Notes under the pieces: model-generated
Databases searched by the model: none
What the model saw: the letters and a program-made list of their open reading frames with translations, nothing else
What the model was told of the DNA's origin: nothing
NCBI GenBank assembly: GCA_947499715.1
Contig: CANMPL010000004.1
Span: forward strand, 310,001 to 374,000
Direction of reading: 5' to 3'
DNA from: an uncultured Paracoccaceae bacterium
GTDB taxonomy: Bacteria; Pseudomonadota; Alphaproteobacteria; Rhodobacterales; Rhodobacteraceae
Length of the DNA stretch: 64,000 nt
Translations under genes and position numbers: made by a program
Part shown: piece by piece, positions 36,054-46,127 of the stretch
How positions within the stretch are numbered: the stretch's first letter is position 1
Layout: the number at the start of each line of letters is the position of its first letter

Positions 36054-37262
36054 TCAGGACAATTGAGTTGTGATCCGCGCGCTGTGTTCAAGCGTCCGAT
36101 GCACGGGACATTTGTCCGCAATTTCCAATAGACGTTGGCGTTGATCGGCATCGAGGTCGCCATGTAGGGTGATCGTACGGGAAAATGTGTCGATCTTGGT
36201 GGGCGCGTCGGTTTCGGCATCCGTGGCATGTGACTTATTGTGGCTGATGTCGACATGCACACCTGTCAGGGGCCATTTCTTGCGGCGCGCATACATGCGG
36301 ATTGTCATGCTTGTGCAGGCGCCAAGACCTGCCGAAACAAGGCCGTATGGGGTCAATCCCGCGTTGGTGCCGCCGACACTCGCAGGTTCATCGGCAGCGA
36401 TATGGTGGGGACCGGACTGAATGTCCTGCAAGAAGCCATTCGCGTCCACTTCGGTGACACGTAAGATGCCCTCTGGCAGCTCATCCGATGCGACAGGCGG
36501 GGAAAGCGGGATGTAACGCCCGGCCCAGGTTGCGATTGTGTCTGCTGCATATTCGGCATCGGCGGCATCTGTCATCAGATGATCGGCGTGGTCGAGGGTG
36601 ACAAAGCTTTTTGGGTGGCGGGCGGCCATAAAGATTTCGGCGGCGTTTTCGATCCCGACGGTGGTGTCGCGTGGGGCATGCAACACCAGGAGGGCAGCGT
36701 TGAGGGTCTTCAATGACTGCGTCAGATTGGCCATGGCGACGTCTTCGACAAAGTCCTTTCCAATCGTGAAGGGGCGACCACCCAAGGTGACCTCTGCCTT
36801 GCCATTTGCCAAAATCGTTGGCAGCACATCAGCAAAATTGTGGGTCACGTGACCGGGGTCCGCAGGTGCGCCGATCGTCACGACGGCCTTGATGCCGTCC
36901 ATTTCGGATGCTGCCCGTAGCACGGCCGCACCGCCAAGGGAGTGGCCGATCAAAAGGGAAGGGGCCATGCCACGATTTGTCAGCGCGGCACAGGCGGCAT
37001 GTAAATCGCCCACGTTCGAGGTGAAAGAGGTGTTGGCGAATTCACCCTCAGAATGTCCAAGCCCGGTGAAATCAAACCGCAACACTGCGATCCCCATACC
37101 CGCCAGTCTTGCCGCTATGCGACGCGCTGCGGTGATATCCTTGGAACAGGTAAAGCAATGCGCGAAAAGTGCGGTCGCCAGATGGGGGCGGTCGGGCAAA
37201 TCCAGCCTTGCGGCCAGTTGGTCGCCGGCGTGGCCGGGAAAGGTAAAGCGTTCAGTTGGCAT
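36054..37262 (-). CDS. Bifunctional alpha/beta hydrolase - OsmC family protein
   Basis: 402 residues with two domains. The N-terminal domain is an alpha/beta hydrolase with nucleophile motif IGHSLGGAAVL (about 106) and LRFDFTGLGHSEG. The C-terminal domain (about 265-402) is OsmC-like, with ACTSMTIRMYARRKKWPL, the redox Cys in GLGACTSM and the second in DKCPVHRTLE. OsmC proteins reduce organic hydroperoxides. The fusion occurs in other bacteria; the hydrolase substrate is unknown. Confidence 0.88.
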   Translation of the reverse strand: MPTERFTFPGHAGDQLAARLDLPDRPHLATALFAHCFTCSKDITAARRIAARLAGMGIAVLRFDFTGLGHSEGEFANTSFTSNVGDLHAACAALTNRGMAPSLLIGHSLGGAAVLRAASEMDGIKAVVTIGAPADPGHVTHNFADVLPTILANGKAEVTLGGRPFTIGKDFVEDVAMANLTQSLKTLNAALLVLHAPRDTTVGIENAAEIFMAARHPKSFVTLDHADHLMTDAADAEYAADTIATWAGRYIPLSPPVASDELPEGILRVTEVDANGFLQDIQSGPHHIAADEPASVGGTNAGLTPYGLVSAGLGACTSMTIRMYARRKKWPLTGVHVDISHNKSHATDAETDAPTKIDTFSRTITLHGDLDADQRQRLLEIADKCPVHRTLEHSARITTQLS

Positions 37263-37347
37263 GATTGTCCCCTTTGGTTCACCTCAAAGTGGGGAGGTAT
37301 CACGCCTCGCACAAGTTTCCTTTCGGGCGGTCACGCGCAGTTGAGGA

Positions 37348-38688
37348 TCAGTAACCCGCCAATGCCGGATCAAAGGGGTATTTGGTCAGGTTTTCATAGC
37401 CATCCTCGGTGATCAGCACCTGATCCTCTAGCTTGATCGAGAAATCCCCGCCTTCAGGGGAAATCAGCGCCTCGACACAAAGGGTCATGCCGGGCTTGAT
37501 CTCATGTTCGAACGCGCCGGGGACATGTTTGTTAGGATAGGCCATCAACGGCCATTCATCGCAAAGACCGACACCATGCATAAAGCATCCATATTTGAGC
37601 TTTTGCAGGTGGTCGGGCAATGTGTGAACGCCCGCGACCAGCTCTGGGATGGTCACACCGGGTTTGAGCATGTCCATATTATAACGGATGTGTTCCATGC
37701 CAATTTGCATCGCTTCAATCATATCGGGGCGGGGTTTTTGATCGCCGATCCACCAGGTGCGGCTAATATCGATGCAGATGCCATAGCTCCCGACCAGATC
37801 CGTATCAAAGGCTACAATTTCGTTGTTTTGCACGATCCTTGGCCCACATTCCTGAAACCAGGGATTGGTGCGAGGACCTGATGACAGCAAACGGGTCTCA
37901 ATCCACTCGCCGCCCCGCTTGATGTTTTCCGCATGCAAGACCGCCCAGATGTCGTCTTCCGACATTTTGCCGCCCGGCACGCCAGTGCGGGCTGCGTCCT
38001 CCATCGCGTAACATGCCGCCTCGCATGCATGAGAGGCGCAGCGCATCGCCAAGATCTCATCCGGGCCCTTGATGCTACGCGCATGTTCGGTGAGTTCTTC
38101 GCCTTCTTCTACGGTAAAGCCGTGCCGCTCCAGGCCGCGCAACCCGGCGACCATGATCTTATCAACGCCAAGCCGCATGTTGCCGCCGCTGTGTTCCACG
38201 ATCAGGTCGCGGACCTCTGCGGTAAAGGTTTCAGCGGCATCATCCGTCCGGTCCCCAGTGGAAAAGTAGAACATCGACGCGCCAGATCTCTTCTCCATGA
38301 CAAGTGGATTGAAATCCGCCAGAAAAGGCGCATTTTTGTAGTCCCACAGCACCATATGGCCGTCCGCACAGACCAGACAGGCACGAAACGGGTTGTGGGT
38401 GTTCCAAAGCTGCATGTTGGTGCTATCGGTCGCGTAGCGAATGTTGAGCGGATCAAACATCAAGATCCCACCCCAGTCGCGGGCGTTGACAGCATCGACC
38501 AGCCGCTGATGACGATAGGCGCGCATTGCAGGGAGATCAGGTAGCTGAAGCCCCGCCGCCGCCCATTCTTCAAAGGCAAGCTGCGTTGGCCCAATTTCGA
38601 CACGGTCCTGATCGTTGGGTGTGCCATCGCCTAGCGTGGCCCCACGCGTTGGGTCAATCTTGCGTGTATCGCGATAATGGGTGTTCAA
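37348..38688 (-). CDS. dddP: DMSP lyase DddP (M24 peptidase-fold)
   Basis: 446 residues. It has the M24/pitabread fold, and all six metal ligands reported for DddP are present at the published positions: Asp295, Asp297 (FDTDLVG), Asp307 (ICIDISR), His371 (FMHGVG), Glu406 (CVEALIS) and Glu421 (KLEDQV). The N-terminus (RKIDPTRGATLGDGTPND) also matches DddP. The enzyme cleaves dimethylsulfoniopropionate to dimethyl sulfide and acrylate. No DMSP transporter or acrylate genes are adjacent. Confidence 0.95.
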   Translation of the reverse strand: MNTHYRDTRKIDPTRGATLGDGTPNDQDRVEIGPTQLAFEEWAAAGLQLPDLPAMRAYRHQRLVDAVNARDWGGILMFDPLNIRYATDSTNMQLWNTHNPFRACLVCADGHMVLWDYKNAPFLADFNPLVMEKRSGASMFYFSTGDRTDDAAETFTAEVRDLIVEHSGGNMRLGVDKIMVAGLRGLERHGFTVEEGEELTEHARSIKGPDEILAMRCASHACEAACYAMEDAARTGVPGGKMSEDDIWAVLHAENIKRGGEWIETRLLSSGPRTNPWFQECGPRIVQNNEIVAFDTDLVGSYGICIDISRTWWIGDQKPRPDMIEAMQIGMEHIRYNMDMLKPGVTIPELVAGVHTLPDHLQKLKYGCFMHGVGLCDEWPLMAYPNKHVPGAFEHEIKPGMTLCVEALISPEGGDFSIKLEDQVLITEDGYENLTKYPFDPALAGY

Positions 38689-38774
38689 TTTGGCCCTCCC
38701 CTGACAAATGTGAGGGCAGCGTGGAACGCCGCCCCCACGGGTGTCTGGTCAAAAAACGACACCAATTGTCCCGT

Positions 38775-39596
38775 TCATCGACCAGTCATTCCTGCAGATG
38801 CTGCCCGCTGTTTGCGCCGTGCAACGCCAAAAGCGCCAAGGCCAGCCAAGAGCAACGGCATGCCAGCGGGAAGCGGCACTGCCTCAATTTCAATTGATGC
38901 CAGCAAATCGCCCGCGCCTTGAACGCTCCCCACTGTGCCACCAGCCGCGCGACCCTGACCCAACAGGAATGTCAGATCACCGCCATTGAAAAGCTGCGAG
39001 ATCGCATTGGTTTGGTCGTTGGAACTGCCGCCTGCAGGGTTGAACGCCGCGCCCAGATTGTTGTTTTCTTCGGAGCCTGCATCCCAGACATCAGCGCCAT
39101 AGACGTTGATTGGCCCGAGATTTGTGAACAACCCGGCGGTGTCGAACACCTCATAGGCCAAGGGGTCTTCGTTGCCGATAAAAAGGTCATTTGACGGAAT
39201 CACCATCGACAAGAACGAAAAATAGCGATCAGTGGATGGGTCAAGCATGAACATCAGGCTGGCAGTTTCGCCGGGATCGATCACCGGGGCCGGACCAAAG
39301 CCGCCCGGCGACGTGATGACACCCGCGTTGGCGGTTGGATTGGCGGCAATAAACGGCGCCGTGCCGCCGCCTTCTGCCAGTTCTTCGATCCCGGTGTGGG
39401 CGCTTGCCGGATCGCCAAAGTTAAAGCTGTCGACAGAGCCGTCATGAAAGAACGACAGCAATGGCGTCAAAAACAGGCCATCTGTCGTGCTATGATTTGT
39501 GATCGTGACGCGGATGTCCGCCGCACTGGCAGCCCCCGCCATCAGGCTTGTCGCGACGAGACCCGTCGCAACGGTTTGAAGTATTTTTTGTTTCAT
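38775..39596 (-). CDS. Secreted spondin-domain-like protein with VPLPA-CTERM sorting signal
   Basis: 273 residues. A signal peptide (MKQKILQTVATGLVATSLMAGAASA) leads to a beta-rich region beginning IRVTITNHS, typical of spondin N-domain-like bacterial proteins, with TPLLSFFHDG and several Asn/Gly-rich loops. The tail is VPLPAGMPLLLAGLGAFGVA followed by RRKQRA: a VPLPA motif, one hydrophobic helix and a basic cluster, the VPLPA-CTERM signal recognised by an exosortase-type enzyme in Rhodobacterales. Start 39596 puts the signal peptide at the N-terminus. Confidence 0.85.
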   Translation of the reverse strand: MKQKILQTVATGLVATSLMAGAASAADIRVTITNHSTTDGLFLTPLLSFFHDGSVDSFNFGDPASAHTGIEELAEGGGTAPFIAANPTANAGVITSPGGFGPAPVIDPGETASLMFMLDPSTDRYFSFLSMVIPSNDLFIGNEDPLAYEVFDTAGLFTNLGPINVYGADVWDAGSEENNNLGAAFNPAGGSSNDQTNAISQLFNGGDLTFLLGQGRAAGGTVGSVQGAGDLLASIEIEAVPLPAGMPLLLAGLGAFGVARRKQRAASAGMTGR

Positions 39597-39748
39597 AGAA
39601 GTCTTTCCCTCTTGGTTACGCACCAAACGGTGCATGACCTCTGTGAGGCGAAGGCGGATCACACGACACTCAACATCAGGTGAAGCACAGGTCTGTGTCC
39701 AAAGATTGATTTGCCGTGAAGCGATGAAACATCCGCCATGGCGCGCGC

Positions 39749-40120
39749 TTAGAGATCGATCGCGTTCATTTCCGTCCCGAGATCAAACACAAACCCACCA
39801 TATTCGCGGGTCGCATAGATGTTGGCCCCGACAATGAACACCATGACGGCGAGCCCAATCATGACCCGCGTGAAACTGCGGCTGCGTCCGCGACGCTTGC
39901 GTGCCGTTGGCATCGGCAAAGGTGGCGGTGCGGATGTTGGTGCGGTCGGTGCGCCGCCCCATGGTCCGCCGCTTGGCAGGGCAGGCGGCGGTGGGGGCGG
40001 TGCCTGGGGCACTTGTGCAGGATCACCCAGTTCCGTTGCCTTGACCGCGCGGGACTTGCCGGTAAATGCCGTCGACGGTCCTTTGTATCGGACATCCAGA
40101 GGGTGATATTTCTTCGCCAT
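39749..40120 (-). CDS. Hypothetical Pro-rich, single-pass membrane protein
   Basis: 123 residues from ATG 40120: a basic N-terminal region (KKYHPLDVRYKG), a Pro-rich middle (PQAPPPPPPALP), an Arg/Lys cluster, then one C-terminal helix (VMIGLAVMVFIVGANIYA) and a short tail. I do not recognise the family. The longer frame from 40237 would run through the repeat at 40215. Confidence 0.6.
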   Translation of the reverse strand: MAKKYHPLDVRYKGPSTAFTGKSRAVKATELGDPAQVPQAPPPPPPALPSGGPWGGAPTAPTSAPPPLPMPTARKRRGRSRSFTRVMIGLAVMVFIVGANIYATREYGGFVFDLGTEMNAIDL

Positions 40121-40214
40121 ACCCGTAAATGAACAGGCCAATTTGGCAGGGTCAAGGCAAGGCTGGGGCGGCGCCCGCAAAAAGGGCGCCCCGCTTGGGA
40201 CGCCCGGATCTTGC

Positions 40215-40235
40215 AGGGTGGGCAATCTGCCCACC
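40215..40235. repeat. Dispersed inverted repeat, GGGTGGGCA type (copy 2)
   Basis: GGTGGGCA-ATC-TGCCCACC with 8-bp arms, 3-base loop, preceded by AG as in copy 1. It lies 5 bases past the 3' end of glnA. The 13-base segment AGGGTGGGCAATC and right arm match copy 1 at 32804-32826 in all but the loop and outermost positions. Confidence 0.7.
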
Positions 40236-40240
40236 AAACT

Positions 40241-41647
40241 TTAGCAGCTGTAGTAAAGCTTGTATTCCATGGGGTGCGGTGTGTGCTCGTAGGCGTAAAC
40301 CTCTTCCCACTTCAGCTCCATGTAGCCTTCCAGCTGGTCTTTGGTGAACACGTCGCCCGCTGTCAGGAAGTCGTGATCGGCTTCCAGTGCTTCCAGCGCT
40401 TCGCGCAAAGATCCACAGACCGTTGGGATCGCTGCCAGCTCTTCTGGTGGCAGGTCATAAAGGTCTTTGTCGGACGAGGGGCCCGGATCGATCTTGTTCT
40501 TGATGCCGTCAAGGCCCGCCATCATCAGCGCTGCAAAGCACAGATAGGGGTTGGCTGCGGGATCAGGGAAACGGGCCTCAACACGCTTGGCCTTGGGGCT
40601 TTCGGCCCAAGGAATACGCACACAACCCGAACGGTTCCGCGCAGAATAGGCACGCAGAACGGGCGCTTCAAAGCCTGGGATCAGGCGCTTGTAGCTGTTT
40701 GTGGACGGGTTGGTGATCGCGTTCAGCGCCTTGGCGTGCTTCAGAATGCCGCCGATGAAGTACAGCGCTTCCTGAGACAGATCAGCATACTTGTCGCCCG
40801 CAAACAGTGGCTTGCCGTCTTTCCAGATCGACATGTTCACGTGCATACCAGTGCCGTTATCGCCAGCGATAGGCTTTGGCATAAAGGTCGCGGACTTGCC
40901 GTAAGACTGCGCCACGTTGTGGATCACATACTTGTACTTCTGGATCTCATCCGCCTGATGCGTCAGTGAACCAAAGATCAGGCCAAGCTCGTGCTGGCAG
41001 GACGCCACTTCGTGGTGGTGCTTGTCCACTTTCATGCCCATACGCTTCATGGTCGAAAGCATCTCGCCGCGCATATCCTGTGCATCGTCAATTGGGTTCA
41101 CAGGGAAATAGCCGCCCTTGATACCCGGACGGTGACCAGTGTTGCCCATTTCATATTCGGTGTCCGTGTTCCATGCGCCGTCGATTGCATCGACCTCATA
41201 GGACACTTTGTTCATGGACACCTGAAAACGCACATCGTCAAAGACGAAGAATTCAGCTTCTGGGCCAAAGAACGCCTGATCACCGATACCGGATGCCTTA
41301 AGATATTCCTCGGCCTTCACAGCCGTGCCGCGTGGGTCACGGTCATAAGGCTCAAGCGTGTCAGGCTCCACGATGTTACAGTGAATGCACATGGTCTTTT
41401 CCGCATAAAACGGATCCATGTAGACGGTCTCTGGCTGCGGGATCAGCTTCATGTCGGACTGATCAATCGACTTCCAACCCGCGATGGACGAGCCATCAAA
41501 CATGAAACCTTCTTCAAGAAAGTCTTCGTCAACCAGATCAGCGACGATCGTGACGTGCTGCAGCTTGCCGCGTGGGTCAGTAAAGCGGATGTCGACATAT
41601 TCGACTTCCTCGTCTTTCATCAGTTTCAGGACGTCTTTGTTGCTCAT
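40241..41647 (-). CDS. glnA: Glutamine synthetase type I
   Basis: 468 residues, GSI-beta length. Landmarks: [36 protein letters not shown] and the adenylylation segment DLYDLPPEE, whose Tyr (about residue 397) is the site modified by GlnE. It condenses ammonia and glutamate. It is downstream of glnB by 44 bases in one operon, and ends next to the GGGTGGGCA repeat. Confidence 0.97.
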   Translation of the reverse strand: MSNKDVLKLMKDEEVEYVDIRFTDPRGKLQHVTIVADLVDEDFLEEGFMFDGSSIAGWKSIDQSDMKLIPQPETVYMDPFYAEKTMCIHCNIVEPDTLEPYDRDPRGTAVKAEEYLKASGIGDQAFFGPEAEFFVFDDVRFQVSMNKVSYEVDAIDGAWNTDTEYEMGNTGHRPGIKGGYFPVNPIDDAQDMRGEMLSTMKRMGMKVDKHHHEVASCQHELGLIFGSLTHQADEIQKYKYVIHNVAQSYGKSATFMPKPIAGDNGTGMHVNMSIWKDGKPLFAGDKYADLSQEALYFIGGILKHAKALNAITNPSTNSYKRLIPGFEAPVLRAYSARNRSGCVRIPWAESPKAKRVEARFPDPAANPYLCFAALMMAGLDGIKNKIDPGPSSDKDLYDLPPEELAAIPTVCGSLREALEALEADHDFLTAGDVFTKDQLEGYMELKWEEVYAYEHTPHPMEYKLYYSC

Positions 41648-41691
41648 CAGGATGATCCTTTTTTAGCAGTAACTTTGGAATTTTGGTTGGA

Positions 41692-42159
<468 letters not shown>

Positions 42160-42203
42160 GTGACCGTAATCTGCTCAGTTTTGAATCTCAAGGTCGGAAC
42201 GCC

Positions 42204-42956
42204 ATGTCTCATTTGTTAACTGCCGCTGAAATGCGCGCCATTGAAGAGGCCGCTATTTCGGCGGGCAAAGTCACAGGATTAGAGCTGATGGAACGCGCCG
42301 GGCAAGGGGTTGTGGATGCGATACTGGCCGAATGGCCCGCGTTGCTGGGGCCTGGGCATCGCGCCGTCATCCTGTGCGGTCCCGGCAATAATGGCGGTGA
42401 CGGATTTGTGGTGGCGCGTCTTTTGCAAAATGCGGGTTGGGATGTGGATGTCTTTGCCTTCGGTGATCCGAAAAAGGGACCACCGGACGCGCAAACCAAC
42501 TACGCTTTATGGAGAGAAAATAACCAGATAACCCATCTGGAGTTTCCGGTGGCAAAGCCCGCCGCCATTGATGCTTTCTGCGATCAAGCGTCACATCGGC
42601 CTGACATCAACAAACACCCAGAGCGCGAAGACTTTCCGGCATTTGTCGTGATCGATGCGCTCTTTGGCACAGGACTAACCCGGCCAATCACAGGCCTTGA
42701 TGAGGTCTGCATACATTGGGATTACCTCTCGACCTTTCGGGATCTCAATAACTGTCATCTCGTGGCAATCGACATTCCCAGCGGCCTTTCTTCAGACACC
42801 GGAGAGGTGCTGCATGCGGAAGACCCAACCGCAAACCCATTTGGCGTGCTGGTGGCAGATCTCACCGTCACCTTTCACCGCAAGAAAGTTGGCCACGTCA
42901 AAGGCAATGGGCCAAATGTCTGCGGCGAGGTGGTCGTGGCGGACATTGGGCTTTAG
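42204..42956 (+). CDS. nnrE: NAD(P)H-hydrate epimerase (YjeF N-domain)
   Basis: 250 residues. The glycine-rich block GPGNNGGDGFVVARLL (about 60) and IDALFGTGL are typical of the NnrE epimerase, which interconverts R and S hydrated NAD(P)H for repair. Start 42204 (MSHLLTAAEMRAIEE) is the family N-terminus; a frame from 42096 would start inside the glnB promoter region. nnrD follows 9 bases later; in many bacteria the two are fused. Confidence 0.92.
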   Translation: MSHLLTAAEMRAIEEAAISAGKVTGLELMERAGQGVVDAILAEWPALLGPGHRAVILCGPGNNGGDGFVVARLLQNAGWDVDVFAFGDPKKGPPDAQTNYALWRENNQITHLEFPVAKPAAIDAFCDQASHRPDINKHPEREDFPAFVVIDALFGTGLTRPITGLDEVCIHWDYLSTFRDLNNCHLVAIDIPSGLSSDTGEVLHAEDPTANPFGVLVADLTVTFHRKKVGHVKGNGPNVCGEVVVADIGL

Positions 42957-42965
42957 GCTGGTGAT

Positions 42966-43817
42966 ATGACCGATGCACAGATGATCACGCCAGAGAATTT
43001 GCCGCTGGCGCAGCTTTCAAAGTCGAGTTCGGCGCATAAATTCAGCCACGGTCACGCGCTGATCCTGTCGGGCGGGGTTGGGCAGGGCGGTGCAGCGAGG
43101 CTCGCGGCCCGTGGCGCATTGCGGATCGGGGCAGGGGTCGTGACACTTGGCTGCCCACCCGCAGCGCTTTTGGAAAACGCCATGGCACTGGATGCGGTCA
43201 TGACCCGCAAAGTGGCGGATGGCAAAGCATTGACTGAGATGTTGCGGGATGACCGCATCAGTGCCCTCTGCATCGGGCCGGGTTTGGGGACAAGCGATGA
43301 AAGACGCAGCCTCATCGCGGCGGGATTGAAGAGCGGCCGCGCGATGGTTCTCGACGCCGATGCGTTGACCCTCATCGGTCGTGATAAGACCCTCTTCGGT
43401 CTATTACATCCGGGCTGCGTTCTAACACCTCATCACGGTGAATTTGCCCGCCTGTTCCCGGACCTCTCGGCACCAGATACAATCTCCAAGACTGAAGCGA
43501 CAAAGCAGGCCGCCGCCCGGGCAGGTTGCACCATACTTTATAAAGGCGCGGACACTGTCATCGCAGATCCCGACGGAAAGGTCAGCGTGAATGCGGCCAC
43601 CGGCGATCAAGCGGCCCCTTGGCTAGCCACCGCCGGGTCTGGCGATGTGCTGGCAGGTTTCATTACCGGATTGCTTGCACGCGGCTTTGCCCCGATGCAG
43701 GCAGCCACGACCGGCGCTTGGCTTCATACCCAAGCCGCGCGCAGCTTTGGCCCCGGCCTGATTGCTGAAGACCTGACAGAGGAACTGCCCAAAGTCTTCC
43801 GCGCGCTGGGCTTCTGA
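42966..43817 (+). CDS. nnrD: ADP-dependent NAD(P)H-hydrate dehydratase (YjeF C-domain)
   Basis: 283 residues, ribokinase-like fold, with KFSHGHALILSGG, GPGLGTSDE and the nucleotide-binding TAGSGDVLAGFITGLLA near the C-terminus. It dehydrates S-NAD(P)HX in the cytoplasm. Directly downstream of nnrE, with a hairpin after its stop. Confidence 0.95.
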   Translation: MTDAQMITPENLPLAQLSKSSSAHKFSHGHALILSGGVGQGGAARLAARGALRIGAGVVTLGCPPAALLENAMALDAVMTRKVADGKALTEMLRDDRISALCIGPGLGTSDERRSLIAAGLKSGRAMVLDADALTLIGRDKTLFGLLHPGCVLTPHHGEFARLFPDLSAPDTISKTEATKQAAARAGCTILYKGADTVIADPDGKVSVNAATGDQAAPWLATAGSGDVLAGFITGLLARGFAPMQAATTGAWLHTQAARSFGPGLIAEDLTEELPKVFRALGF

Positions 43818-43823
43818 CAACGC

Positions 43824-43854
43824 AAAAGGGTGCGCGAGCAGATCGCGCACCCTT
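43824..43854. terminator. Hairpin between nnrD and the Hint gene (bidirectional terminator)
   Basis: AAAGGGTGCGCGA (43824-43836), loop GCAGA, TCGCGCACCCTTT (43842-43854): a 13-bp perfect stem, 6 bases after nnrD, between convergent genes. T tracts are short. Confidence 0.7.
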
Positions 43855-43891
43855 TGGGGCAGTGTGTGTGTGTGAGGGTGTTGCCCGGTCG

Positions 43892-44359
43892 TTAGACTGC
43901 TGCGGATGCGATTTCCATGCCGTCAGCGTAAAGGATGTGCTGGCGATCAAACGTCAGCGTGTAGACTGTGACTTCGCGCAGATTTGTCTCTGCGAGGTAT
44001 TCGCCATCGACCAAACGGCTGGCTTCCACCAATGCAGCAGGCTGACCAAACAGCGCCTCTGCGCGCCAGTCGCGAATGTGCAATTGTGTGCCGGGCATCA
44101 CGACCATGTCGCGATCAGGGCGCGTGTGACCCAATGAACCGGCTTTGATGCGAATCGCATGTGCTTTCACGGACTTGGATTCGATGGCGCGCAACACGGC
44201 CATGCCGCTGTCGCGTGTGATGATCCGATCACCGGGGCTCAGATGCTCAACCGGCATCTCGCCATCCAGCGTCATGATTGTTGTCCCTGCGCAAATCCCT
44301 GCCGTGTTGGTCTCGGCGACGGTGACTGCGACTTCAAATTCTTTCGTTCCCAGATGCAT
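43892..44359 (-). CDS. Hint (hedgehog/intein) domain-containing protein
   Basis: 155 residues. The start of a Hint block is visible as GICAGTTIMTLDGEMPVEHLSPGDRIITRD, the usual Cys followed by T-x-V/I and a D/E-x-V-x-L-x-GD pattern, and a later HILYADGMEIASAAV. Rhodobacterales carry many such short Hint proteins; several lack the C-terminal Asn needed for splicing, and none is visible here. Function unknown. The 274-base gap to the tRNA gene holds its promoter and one weak hairpin. Confidence 0.85.
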   Translation of the reverse strand: MHLGTKEFEVAVTVAETNTAGICAGTTIMTLDGEMPVEHLSPGDRIITRDSGMAVLRAIESKSVKAHAIRIKAGSLGHTRPDRDMVVMPGTQLHIRDWRAEALFGQPAALVEASRLVDGEYLAETNLREVTVYTLTFDRQHILYADGMEIASAAV

Positions 44360-44602
44360 GGCGTGTATCCCGCTCTTGCTTGTTTTGATGAAACCTTATT
44401 CGTGTCCAAATGTGTCAAAATCTGGCCAAAGACGTGCTCATTCAAAGAAACTGCTGTGACGATGTCGGGGCTTTTGCAATTTTTCAGGCATTTCCGGCGG
44501 ACTGCGACATCAAGGTCACGCCTTCAGGTGCGATTGACCTGCAATCGCCTGCTTTTTCTACTCGCATCCCCCCATAACCTTTGCTATTGAGCGGCCCAAG
44601 TC

Positions 44603-44629
44603 GGGGGGTGGTTACACTGCCCCCCTTTT
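44603..44629 (+). terminator. GGGGGG/CCCCCC hairpin just upstream of tRNA-Leu
   Basis: GGGGGG (44603-44608), 11-base loop, CCCCCC (44620-44625), then TTTT. It resembles a terminator, but no + strand gene precedes it within the gap. It may serve the tRNA upstream region or be incidental. Confidence 0.3.
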
Positions 44630-44633
44630 ACAT

Positions 44634-44718
44634 GCGGGTGTGGCGGAATTGGTAGACGCACCAGATTTAGGTTCTGGCGCCGCAAGGCGTGGGGGTTCAA
44701 GTCCCTTCACCCGCACCA
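44634..44718 (+). tRNA. tRNA-Leu (anticodon UAG)
   Basis: Acceptor GCGGGTG pairs with CACCCGC; a discriminator A and encoded CCA complete the 85-base gene. The anticodon stem CCAGA/TCTGG encloses TTTAGGT, giving anticodon TAG. The long variable arm (GCGCCGCAAGGCGT) is characteristic of tRNA-Leu. It lies 25 bases before tig. Confidence 0.96.
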
Positions 44719-44743
44719 GATTAGTTGAGAAAAAGGACATCTC

Positions 44744-46075
44744 ATGCAGGTCAAAGAGACCCTGAACGAAGGCCTCAAGCGCGGCTATCAGATCACCGTC
44801 ACCGCGGCTGAACTGGATGCGACCGTCGAAGGCAAGCTGAAAGAAGCCCAGCCCGAAGTCGAAATGAAGGGTTTCCGCAAAGGCAAAGTCCCGATGGCCT
44901 TGCTACGCAAGCAATTCGGCCAGCGCCTGATGGGCGAAGCGATGCAGGAAAGCATCGACGGTGCGATGAAGGAACATCTTGAAGGCACCGGTGATCGTCC
45001 TGCGGGCCAGCCCGAGATGAAGATGACCAATGAAGACTGGAAAGAAGGCGACGATGTGGTCGTGGATGTCTCTTACGAGAACCTGCCACCGGTGCCAGAA
45101 ACCGACTTCAAAAAGATCAAGCTAGAGCGTTTGGTTGTCAAAGCTGACGATGCGGCCGTGAAAGAAGCGCTGGATAACCTCGCTGAAAGCCCGCAGGCCG
45201 TGAACTACGAGCCTAAGAAAACGCAAGCCAAAGATGGCGATCAGGTTCTGATCGACTTTCTGGGCAAGATCGACGGCGAAGCCTTTGAAGGTGGCGCTGC
45301 CGAGGATTATCCCCTTGTGCTGGGCTCAAACTCTTTCATCCCCGGTTTTGAAGATGGCCTGCTGAAGGTCAAAGCCGGCGACGAAAAAGACGTGTCCGTG
45401 AACTTCCCCGCTGATTATCAGGCCGAACATCTGGCCGGCAAAGAGGCCGTGTTCTCTGTCACCGTCAAAGAAGTCCGCGCGCCCAAAGCGCCCAAGATTG
45501 ATGATGAGCTGGCCAAAAAGTTCGGTGCCGAAGACCTTGCTGGTCTGAAGGCTCAGATTTCAGAGCGTCTTGAAGCGGAATACACCGGTGCATCCCGCGC
45601 GATCGTTAAGCGGTCCCTGCTGGACGCCTTGGACAAAGCTGCCAAGTTTGACCTGCCCGAAAGCCTTGTCACTGCCGAAGCCAACCAGATCGCGCATCAG
45701 CTGTGGCACGAAGAAAACCCCGATGTGCAGGGCCATGATCACCCCGAGATCGAGCCAACCAAAGAGCACAAGGAACTGGCAGAGCGCCGTGTAAAGCTTG
45801 GTCTCTTGCTGGCAGATATCGGTGAAAAGGCCGAAGTGAAGGTCTCCGATCAGGAAATGACCCAAGCCATCATGAACCAGGCGCGTCAGTATCCCGGTCA
45901 GGAACGTGAATTCTTTGAATTCGTGCAGCAGAACGCTCAGTTCCGTCAACAGCTTCAGGCGCCCATGTTCGAAGACAAGGTCGTTGACCACATCCTCGAG
46001 CAAGCCAGCGTGAAGGACAAAGAGGTCAGCAAAGACGACCTGCAAAAGGCTGTCGAAGCCCTCGAAGACGAATAA
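44744..46075 (+). CDS. tig: Trigger factor
   Basis: 443 residues with the three usual parts: the ribosome-binding tail with the GFRKGKVP signature (about 43-50), a PPIase domain ([37 protein letters not shown]) and a helical C-terminal domain. It binds nascent chains at the ribosome exit and is a peptidyl-prolyl isomerase. AAAGGAC precedes the ATG. tig is commonly near tRNA-Leu in Rhodobacterales. A terminator follows. Confidence 0.97.
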   Translation: MQVKETLNEGLKRGYQITVTAAELDATVEGKLKEAQPEVEMKGFRKGKVPMALLRKQFGQRLMGEAMQESIDGAMKEHLEGTGDRPAGQPEMKMTNEDWKEGDDVVVDVSYENLPPVPETDFKKIKLERLVVKADDAAVKEALDNLAESPQAVNYEPKKTQAKDGDQVLIDFLGKIDGEAFEGGAAEDYPLVLGSNSFIPGFEDGLLKVKAGDEKDVSVNFPADYQAEHLAGKEAVFSVTVKEVRAPKAPKIDDELAKKFGAEDLAGLKAQISERLEAEYTGASRAIVKRSLLDALDKAAKFDLPESLVTAEANQIAHQLWHEENPDVQGHDHPEIEPTKEHKELAERRVKLGLLLADIGEKAEVKVSDQEMTQAIMNQARQYPGQEREFFEFVQQNAQFRQQLQAPMFEDKVVDHILEQASVKDKEVSKDDLQKAVEALEDE

Positions 46076-46095
46076 AGACCCTCAAGTGGTTTGAC

Positions 46096-46123
46096 AAAAG
46101 GGCGCCGGTTGCGGCGCCCTTTT
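46096..46123 (+). terminator. Intrinsic terminator after tig
   Basis: AAAAGGGCGCC (46096-46106), loop GGTTGC, GGCGCCCTTTT (46113-46123): an 11-bp stem ending in four T. It lies between tig and the convergent hcp-like gene and can serve both. Confidence 0.85.
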
Positions 46124-46127
46124 GCAT

